NCBI GenBank assembly: GCA_027488215.1
Contig: JAIYCB010000008.1
Coordinates: forward strand, 62,001-126,000
Source of the DNA: Comamonadaceae bacterium
GTDB taxonomy: Bacteria; Pseudomonadota; Gammaproteobacteria; Burkholderiales; Burkholderiaceae_C
Direction of reading: 5' to 3'
DNA: 64,000 bases
Below the pieces are notes generated by a model, which saw nothing but the letters and a program-made list of their open reading frames with translations, had not been told where the DNA came from and ran no database searches. Every line of letters starts with the position of its first letter. Positions within the stretch are counted from its first letter, which is position 1. This document shows positions 58,267-64,000 of the stretch, piece after piece. Made by a program: the position numbers and the translations under genes.

Positions 58267-59601
58267 TCAAGCGTCCGATCGGTGCAGTTTTTCTTGGATT
58301 TTTTGGCGGCTGCGCCAAACGCTCCACAACACCAAAGGCAGCAGCAAAGCCACCGACATTTCAGGGTTGAAGGGCAGACCATAGGCCTGCAAGCCCTTGA
58401 AGGCGTAGAGCAGCAAGCTCACCACGTAATAAGAGATGGCGGCCATGGACAAGCCCTCCACCGTCACCTGCAAGCGCAGCTGCAACTCTTGGCCACGGGT
58501 CAGCTTTTCCAGCAGCACCTGGTTTTGCGCTTCGGTGGCAATGTCCACACGGGTGCGCAACAAGGCGCTGGTGCGCGAGACCCGCTCGGCCAAGGATGCC
58601 AAGCGTTTTTCGGTGGCCATCACGGTGGCCATGGCCGGTGACAAGCGCCGCTGCATGAATTCACCCAGGGTTTGAATGCCTGAAATCGGCCGCTCCCGCA
58701 ACTCGGCCAGGCGTTGGCTGACCAGGGAGTCGTAAGCGCGTGTGGCAGAAAACCTGAACCCGTGCTCAGCCGTTGCACGCTCAATGCGGGCGGCCAAGGA
58801 CACCAGCAAATCCAGCAAGGCCTGATCGCTTTCACCCTTGCGCTCCAGCAAACCCGTGATGTCGGCCAACTGCCCTTCCGCAGAGGACAGCATGGCAGAC
58901 AGGTTTTTGGCCACCGGCAAGCCGCGCAAAGCCATCAGCCGGTAGGTCTCCAGCTCCAGCAAGCGCTGCGACACGCGACCGGCCCGAGCCTCGGAAGTCT
59001 CGGGCGGTGCCAACACCAGCATGCGCTCAAAACCATCGTCTCCAATCCGGAAATGCGTGAGGATGCACGAATGCGACAAGCCCTCTGCGGTGTTGCCCAT
59101 GCGGGAGGCCAACATGATGCCAGGCCCCAACCAGCTTTGGGCCTGGGCCATCAGATCGGGCGAAGACAGGTCTGCACACAGCATGCCCAACTGGATGGCC
59201 GCCATGGTTTGGCCCGGCAAACCCCGCAGCCATTCGGTGCCCACCGCCACGTGCGGCGCCAACTCAGGCAGGTCTGCGCCCCAATGCGCATGGGCGGGCA
59301 GGTTCTGGACGATGGAATAGCGGGTGAACTCGGTGTGACGCTCCCACTTCACAGTGAAATGGTCGCAACGCAAACGCAAGAAATTGCCCTGCAGGCGTCT
59401 CAGTTCCAAATCGGCATGGCCCGGCAGTTGCCGCAGGTGGGCCCACTCCTGTTCACGCGAAACCCCTTCATTGAGCAAAGCCACATACACGATCAACGCC
59501 GGCAGCCTGACATGGGCAGGTGGGCGGGCATGGACTTCGTTGTGCAACTCTCGCCGCTGGGCGTCTTCTGGCGGCAAAAAGCGGGAAGTGATTTCGTTCA
59601 T
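58267..59601 (-). CDS. DUF3422 family membrane-anchored protein
   Basis: This 444-residue protein of unknown function has a large soluble N-terminal part with the conserved LHNEVHARPPAHVRLPAL near residue 18. A helical, possibly coiled-coil region (about 290-400) follows, and two C-terminal membrane segments (SMAAISYYVVSLLLYAF and ALLLPLVLWSVW) end it. The family is common in Alpha- and Betaproteobacteria. The ATG at 59601 (MNEITSRFLP) is used although the frame is open upstream. It precedes a LysR gene with almost no gap. Confidence 0.85.
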   Translation of the reverse strand: MNEITSRFLPPEDAQRRELHNEVHARPPAHVRLPALIVYVALLNEGVSREQEWAHLRQLPGHADLELRRLQGNFLRLRCDHFTVKWERHTEFTRYSIVQNLPAHAHWGADLPELAPHVAVGTEWLRGLPGQTMAAIQLGMLCADLSSPDLMAQAQSWLGPGIMLASRMGNTAEGLSHSCILTHFRIGDDGFERMLVLAPPETSEARAGRVSQRLLELETYRLMALRGLPVAKNLSAMLSSAEGQLADITGLLERKGESDQALLDLLVSLAARIERATAEHGFRFSATRAYDSLVSQRLAELRERPISGIQTLGEFMQRRLSPAMATVMATEKRLASLAERVSRTSALLRTRVDIATEAQNQVLLEKLTRGQELQLRLQVTVEGLSMAAISYYVVSLLLYAFKGLQAYGLPFNPEMSVALLLPLVLWSVWRSRQKIQEKLHRSDA

Positions 59602-59687
59602 GGGACTATTCTGACCGAGCTTGCAACCACATGCCATGGACGCCACGAGAAATCTCAAGCGCCAGCCCCAATCCCGTCCATGTCCAA

Positions 59688-60674
59688 TCAAGGCCCTGGC
59701 GGCTCCGGCACCAGCAATCGCCCCTGCCAAATGCCCACGACTGTGGACAGGCCCAGCCAAAGAAACAGGCCAGACACCAGCACCAAGCCCGCCAAGGCCC
59801 AGGCTTGCGCCTCAACGCGGTCCAAGGACAAGGTCAGTGACAAGGCAGAAAATGCCGCCAAGGGGAAAGACATGCCCCAAAAAGGCATGCCAAATGCCTG
59901 CTTGAAAACCCCGCGGGCCACGAAGGCAGAGCCACACAAAAACAACAAGGCCACACACCAAAGTCCCTCCACCATCCACGCCGGGGTGCCCAGGTTCAAA
60001 CCCGGCAAAGCCAACACCGAAGGCGGCGCCACCGTGATGAAGGTCAAGGGCAACAGGCGCTGCGGCCACAAGCCCAAGCGGCGGACGCGCCACCCAATCA
60101 GCCCCCAAGCCACAGGCCAAAGCAAGGCTGCCAGGCCAAATTGAACCGAGGCCCAAACCGGATGACCCAAATCCACACCCATCAAAGCCGGCAACACATT
60201 GCCCACCACGGGAATGAACAAGGCCGGGGTCATGCCCAACCAAAACCGGTCTTGGTGCCAATCCGCACGAAACCAGCCGAGCACCACCACCCCACTCACC
60301 GCCATCAGACCCGCAGAACCGAGCATCCACAGGGCATCTGCCCACCCTGAAAAACCCCAGTGGGCAGCCGCCACGCTGGCCATCAACACCCAAGAAGCGG
60401 GCAAGGCCGCCGTGAACACATGGCGCACAGGGTGCTGCAGGTCAGCGCGAACAGCTTGCGGGAACCACCCCAGGCGAGCCACTGTGGCCAGCATCAAAAC
60501 GATCAAGACGCATGCGGCCACAACGCCCAGGGCGGCCGAGACCCACACCGCCACGGTCCCCCAAAGAAACTCGGCGCGCAACCAAGCCAGCGACAGGCCG
60601 CACCAACCCATGACCATGGCAAACCAAGAAAAGCCCAGGTGTTGCACCGGCGAGAAAAAAAGGCGTGGGCTCAT
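59688..60674 (-). CDS. TDT/SLAC1-family transporter (TehA-like)
   Basis: This 328-residue protein has about ten hydrophobic segments and resembles the tellurite-resistance/dicarboxylate transporter (TDT, SLAC1) family. The N terminus FFSPVQHLGFSWFAMVMGWCG is typical. Members move anions such as malate, sulfite or tellurite-related species; the substrate is open. The ATG at 60674 comes only 12 bases after the U tract of the ssb terminator, so a short or read-through transcript is needed. Confidence 0.82.
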   Translation of the reverse strand: MSPRLFFSPVQHLGFSWFAMVMGWCGLSLAWLRAEFLWGTVAVWVSAALGVVAACVLIVLMLATVARLGWFPQAVRADLQHPVRHVFTAALPASWVLMASVAAAHWGFSGWADALWMLGSAGLMAVSGVVVLGWFRADWHQDRFWLGMTPALFIPVVGNVLPALMGVDLGHPVWASVQFGLAALLWPVAWGLIGWRVRRLGLWPQRLLPLTFITVAPPSVLALPGLNLGTPAWMVEGLWCVALLFLCGSAFVARGVFKQAFGMPFWGMSFPLAAFSALSLTLSLDRVEAQAWALAGLVLVSGLFLWLGLSTVVGIWQGRLLVPEPPGP

Positions 60675-60685
60675 GCGCGGCTGAA

Positions 60686-60715
60686 AGAAAAAACCCGTGG
60701 GCTGGACCACGGGTT
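60686..60715 (-). terminator. Rho-independent terminator after ssb
   Basis: AACCCGTGG (60692-60700) pairs perfectly with CCACGGGTT (60707-60715) around six bases. On the minus strand it is followed by a TTTTTT tract. It lies 30 bases beyond the ssb stop and just before the TDT transporter gene. Confidence 0.92.
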
Positions 60716-60745
60716 GGGGGATGGACGTCGGTGAAGCGGCGTTCT

Positions 60746-61234
60746 TCAGAACGGGATGTCGTCGTCCATGTCGTCAAAGTTGCTGGCCGCAGGCTTGGCT
60801 GCGGCCGCAGGGCGGCTGGCCGGTGCGGCGGCAGGTCGGGCCGGCGCGGCTTGGCGTGGGGCATAGCCACCGCCGTCCTCGGCAGGGCCGCCCATGCCTT
60901 GGCGACTGCCCAGCATCTGCATGCTGTCGGCACGGATGTCGGTGGCGTACTTTTCCACACCGTTTTTGTCGGTGTATTTTCGGGTGCGCAGGCTGCCCTC
61001 GACATAGACCTGACTGCCTTTGCGCAGGTACTGGCCCGCGATTTCGGCGAGCTTGGCAAAAAAGCTGATGTTGTGCCACTCGGTGGCCTCGCGCATTTCA
61101 CCGGTGGCCTTGTCCTTGTAACGGTCGGTGGTGGCCACGCGGATGCTGGTGACCGCGTCACCAGAGGGCAAATAGCGGGTTTCAGGGTCGGCTCCCAGAT
61201 TGCCGACGATGATGACTTTGTTGACGGATGCCAT
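60746..61234 (-). CDS. ssb: Single-stranded DNA-binding protein
   Basis: SSB coats single-stranded DNA and recruits repair and replication partners. The 162-residue protein has the OB-fold start [21 protein letters not shown] Gly/Pro/Ala-rich linker follows, and the acidic tail ends in DDDIPF, which partners bind. It ends with a strong terminator and has an MFS gene upstream on the same strand. Confidence 0.97.
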   Translation of the reverse strand: MASVNKVIIVGNLGADPETRYLPSGDAVTSIRVATTDRYKDKATGEMREATEWHNISFFAKLAEIAGQYLRKGSQVYVEGSLRTRKYTDKNGVEKYATDIRADSMQMLGSRQGMGGPAEDGGGYAPRQAAPARPAAAPASRPAAAAKPAASNFDDMDDDIPF

Positions 61235-61333
61235 GAAAACTCCTCGATGATGCCCAATTATGCGGCCAATCTGATGCGGCGAATCGCCCTGGCCTCCAAG
61301 GCCAAAAAGCCGCCCCCAGGCGCGGCATTTTCC

Positions 61334-62521
61334 TCAGGGAGTCTGGCTCACAGGCGCGGCTCGACCGGGCGTCTGCATGGGCCACGCCAACAGCCACCAC
61401 AGCAGCAAAGCCGCGCCACAGCTCAAAAACAGCGCCGGGCTGCCCCAGGACTTGACCAGCCAGCCACCCACCAGACCGCCCACAAAAAACCCCAGGGACT
61501 GCAGCGTGTTGTACACCCCCAGCGCCGTACCGCGCATGGCCCGGGGGGCGATGCGCGAGGCCAGGCTGGGCTGGGTCGCCTCCAGCGCATTGAAGCCGCA
61601 AAAAAACACCAGCAACCAAGCCGCCAAAACACCCAGGCTGGGCGTGCCCACCGACTGCACCAACAAACCCAGCTGCACCAAGGCGATCAGGCCGATGGAG
61701 AGCAAAAACACTTTTTTCAGGTGTCCGCGCCGCTCCATGGCAAACACCACACCCAAAAACAAAAACGACAGCAACACCGCTGGCAAATACACCTGCCAAT
61801 GCTGCGCCTTGTCCAGACCCGCCTGCACCAGCAAGGCCGGCACAGCCACCCACATGGCCAATTGCACCGCATGCAACACAAACACGCCCACATTCAGGCG
61901 CATCAAATCGGCATGGGCCAACACGTCGGCCAGCCGCCCACGGCCTGGCCCCAACACAGGCGGCGGGGCGGGCGGGGCGCCCCAGATGACCACGGCCACG
62001 CCCACCAAGGCCATCACCCCGGTCAACCAGAACAAGCCCGCGAACCCGATCCAGGCCGTCAACACTGGCGACACCACCAAAGACAGCGCAAACATGAGGC
62101 CGATGCTGGCGCCCACCAGGGCCATGGCCTTGGTGCGCACCTCATCACGCGTCAGATCGGCCAGCAATGCGGTGACGGCCGCCGACACGGCACCGGCCCC
62201 CTGCAAGCTGCGCCCGATGAGCAACTGGGTCAAATCGGTGGCCACTGCCGCCCAAAAACTGCCCAAAGCAAAAATGATCAGGCCCAGCACGATCACCCGC
62301 TTGCGTCCGAAACGGTCCGATGCCATGCCAAAAGGCAATTGAAGCAAGCCTTGCGTCAAGCCATAAATCCCCATGGCCAAGCCCAGCCACAGGGGGTCTT
62401 CGCCCCCCGGATATTGCCGCGCCTCCAGGGCAAACACCGGCAAAACCAGAAACAAGCCCAGCATGCGCAAGGCAAAAATGCCCGACAAAGAGGCACTGGC
62501 GCGCCGCTCGGTGGGCGTCAT
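61334..62521 (-). CDS. MFS transporter next to ssb and uvrA
   Basis: This 395-residue protein has about 12 hydrophobic segments and the MFS motif in SDRFGRKRVIVLG. A QGAGAVSAAVTALLADL segment matches helix 5 of drug-efflux MFS proteins. The substrate is unknown. The ATG at 62521 (MTPTERRASA) is chosen; a GTG at 62557 is possible. It lies between uvrA (divergent) and ssb (same strand), an order I recall from other Comamonadaceae. Confidence 0.85.
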   Translation of the reverse strand: MTPTERRASASLSGIFALRMLGLFLVLPVFALEARQYPGGEDPLWLGLAMGIYGLTQGLLQLPFGMASDRFGRKRVIVLGLIIFALGSFWAAVATDLTQLLIGRSLQGAGAVSAAVTALLADLTRDEVRTKAMALVGASIGLMFALSLVVSPVLTAWIGFAGLFWLTGVMALVGVAVVIWGAPPAPPPVLGPGRGRLADVLAHADLMRLNVGVFVLHAVQLAMWVAVPALLVQAGLDKAQHWQVYLPAVLLSFLFLGVVFAMERRGHLKKVFLLSIGLIALVQLGLLVQSVGTPSLGVLAAWLLVFFCGFNALEATQPSLASRIAPRAMRGTALGVYNTLQSLGFFVGGLVGGWLVKSWGSPALFLSCGAALLLWWLLAWPMQTPGRAAPVSQTP

Positions 62522-62673
62522 GTCCAAAGAAGATGCTGTCTGCGCAAGGTCGGTCACACAAAACCCCAAACAGGGTGAAAACAAACGAAGGATTGTCCCT
62601 GATTGGTGGTCCCCAGGGGCCGCCGCAGCCCCGGCAGGGATAATCAAAGGTTTTGCTGATCTGGCCGCCCACC

Positions 62674-64000
62674 GTGAAACTTGTTGACCCCCTTGCCCTG
62701 CCCGATGAACCTGATGATGCGCGCTATCTGGCCGCAGCGCTGCGGCAAAGCCACATCAGCGTGCGGGGGGCACGCACCCACAACCTGAAAAACATCGACC
62801 TCGACATCCCGCGCAACCAGCTGGTGGTGATCACCGGGCTGTCGGGTTCGGGCAAGTCGAGCTTGGCTTTTGACACGCTGTATGCCGAGGGCCAGCGCCG
62901 CTATGTGGAAAGCCTGTCGGCCTATGCCAGGCAATTCCTGCAACTGATGGACAAGCCCGATGTGGACCTGATCGAAGGCCTGTCGCCCGCGATTTCCATC
63001 GAGCAAAAAGCCACCAGCCACAACCCGCGCTCCACCGTGGGCACCGTGACCGAGATCCACGACTACCTGCGCCTGCTGTTTGCCCGCGCGGGCACGCCGT
63101 ATTGCCCTGACCACCACCTGCCCTTGCAGGCGCAGACCGTGAGCCAGATGGTGGACACGGTGCTGGCCCTGCCCGAAGACACCAAGCTGATGATCTTGGC
63201 GCCGATTGCCCGAGAGAAGAAAGGCGAGTTTGAAAAAGTCTTTGAGCAGATGCAGGCGCTGGGCTATGTGCGCTTTCGCATCAATGGTCAGACGGTGGAG
63301 GTGGAAGACCTGCCCACACTCAAGAAGACCGAAAAACACAACATCGACGTGGTGGTGGACCGCATCAAAGTTCGGTCGGAGGAAGATGCCAAAGCGCGTG
63401 ACGCCCTGCGCCAGCGTCTGGCCGAAAGCTTTGAAGCCGCGCTGCACTTGGCTGAGCACCGTGCCGTGGCACTCGAGATGGACACGGGCAAAGAACACCT
63501 GTTCAACGCCAAGTTCGCTTGCCCGGTGTGCACCTATTCCATCAGCGAACTCGAGCCGCGCCTGTTCTCGTTCAACTCGCCCATGGGCGCTTGCCCCACC
63601 TGTGACGGCATCGGCACCATGGCGTTTTTCGACCCCGAGCGGGTGGTGGCCTTTCCCTCGCTCAGCTTGGCCAGTGGCGCCATCAAGGGCTGGGACCGGC
63701 GCAACGGCTTTTACTTCAGCATGCTCGAAAGCCTGGCCAAGCATTACCAATTCGACATCGAAGCACCCTTTGAAAAACTCGCACCGGCGCACCAACAGGT
63801 GCTGCTGCACGGTTCGGGCGAAGAAGAAATCAAGTTCAGCTACGTGATGGAGTCCGGCGCCTCACAGGGCAAGAAGGTCAGCAAAAAACACCCCTTCGAA
63901 GGCATCATCCCCAACATGACGCGGCGTTACCGCGAGACCGACTCGGCCGTGGTGCGCGAAGACCTGGCGCGCTACCGCAACCTGCAGCCTTGCACCAGCT
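62674..64000 (+). CDS. uvrA: Excinuclease ABC subunit A, 5' part
   Basis: UvrA recognises bulky DNA damage with UvrB. The window shows the first 442 codons, which run off the right edge without a stop. Visible features are the GTG start ([10 protein letters not shown]), the first Walker [21 protein letters not shown], the long [11 protein letters not shown] signature, and the zinc-site pair CPVC and CPTC. It is divergent from the MFS gene. An SOS box cannot be confirmed in the 152-base gap by eye. Confidence 0.96.
   Translation, partial: MKLVDPLALPDEPDDARYLAAALRQSHISVRGARTHNLKNIDLDIPRNQLVVITGLSGSGKSSLAFDTLYAEGQRRYVESLSAYARQFLQLMDKPDVDLIEGLSPAISIEQKATSHNPRSTVGTVTEIHDYLRLLFARAGTPYCPDHHLPLQAQTVSQMVDTVLALPEDTKLMILAPIAREKKGEFEKVFEQMQALGYVRFRINGQTVEVEDLPTLKKTEKHNIDVVVDRIKVRSEEDAKARDALRQRLAESFEAALHLAEHRAVALEMDTGKEHLFNAKFACPVCTYSISELEPRLFSFNSPMGACPTCDGIGTMAFFDPERVVAFPSLSLASGAIKGWDRRNGFYFSMLESLAKHYQFDIEAPFEKLAPAHQQVLLHGSGEEEIKFSYVMESGASQGKKVSKKHPFEGIIPNMTRRYRETDSAVVREDLARYRNLQPCTS

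Noticed and set aside
60665-62578. 637-codon open frame antisense to ssb and an MFS gene
   Set aside because: The translation is Gln/His-rich and low in complexity; the opposite strand carries SSB with its DDDIPF tail.
62644-63810. 388-codon leftward frame inside uvrA
   Set aside because: It is antisense to UvrA, whose Walker A and zinc motifs are plain on the other strand.

Overview
The window reads as a chromosomal segment of a betaproteobacterium of the order Burkholderiales, most likely family Comamonadaceae (Limnohabitans/Rhodoferax/Polaromonas-like). This is inferred from gene content and order: leuS-lptE-holA-proA, bamE-dapB-exbB-exbD, hpf-ptsN-hprK, a proteobacterial-type GshA, DUF3460 and DUF3422 proteins, and an orphan TctC-type binding protein. 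Coding density is high and no gap exceeds 300 bases. I saw no tRNA, rRNA, insertion sequence, prophage or CRISPR array.

Region 1 (1-8.1 kb) is an aerobic benzoyl-CoA (box) catabolic cluster. boxC and boxB run leftward, followed by the BoxR-type regulator gene; boxD and benzoate-CoA ligase run rightward. Three perfect TGCA-N6-TGCA motifs lie in the two promoter gaps. boxA is not in the window. Two kinds of palindromic repeats sit in this region's gaps.

Region 2 (8.1-33.7 kb) is mostly housekeeping. It holds apbC and metG, a SulP anion transporter broken by a one-base frameshift, a DUF3460 protein, scpA, ruvC, mtgA, a TonB-like protein, an RNB exoribonuclease, yqiA, kup, gshA, proA, holA, lptE, leuS, exbD, exbB, dapB, bamE, fur, hprK, ptsN and hpf. 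The gap before kup contains a terminator-like hairpin that abuts the start codon.

Region 3 (33.9-44.9 kb) carries an MFS transporter, a patatin-like phospholipase, corA with a structured leader, an MTA/SAH nucleosidase, fadD, pntA and pntB, a Nudix hydrolase and a TauE/SafE permease.

Region 4 (44.9-49.5 kb) is a compact leftward operon of a lytic transglycosylase, an MBOAT acyltransferase and two SGNH hydrolases, one of which has an Ape1-like inserted-domain layout. It looks like a complete cell-wall (peptidoglycan) or polysaccharide O-acetylation module.

Region 5 (49.6-57.3 kb) has mnmA and a leftward accessory operon: a PrpF-family isomerase, a TctC-like binding protein, an SDR without the usual catalytic Tyr, then TcuA and TcuB. 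A LysR gene is divergent from it. It is probably a catabolic unit for a tricarballylate- or aconitate-like acid.

Region 6 (57.3-64 kb) has a second LysR gene, a DUF3422 protein, a TDT/SLAC1 transporter, ssb, an MFS transporter and the 5' part of uvrA, which runs off the right edge.
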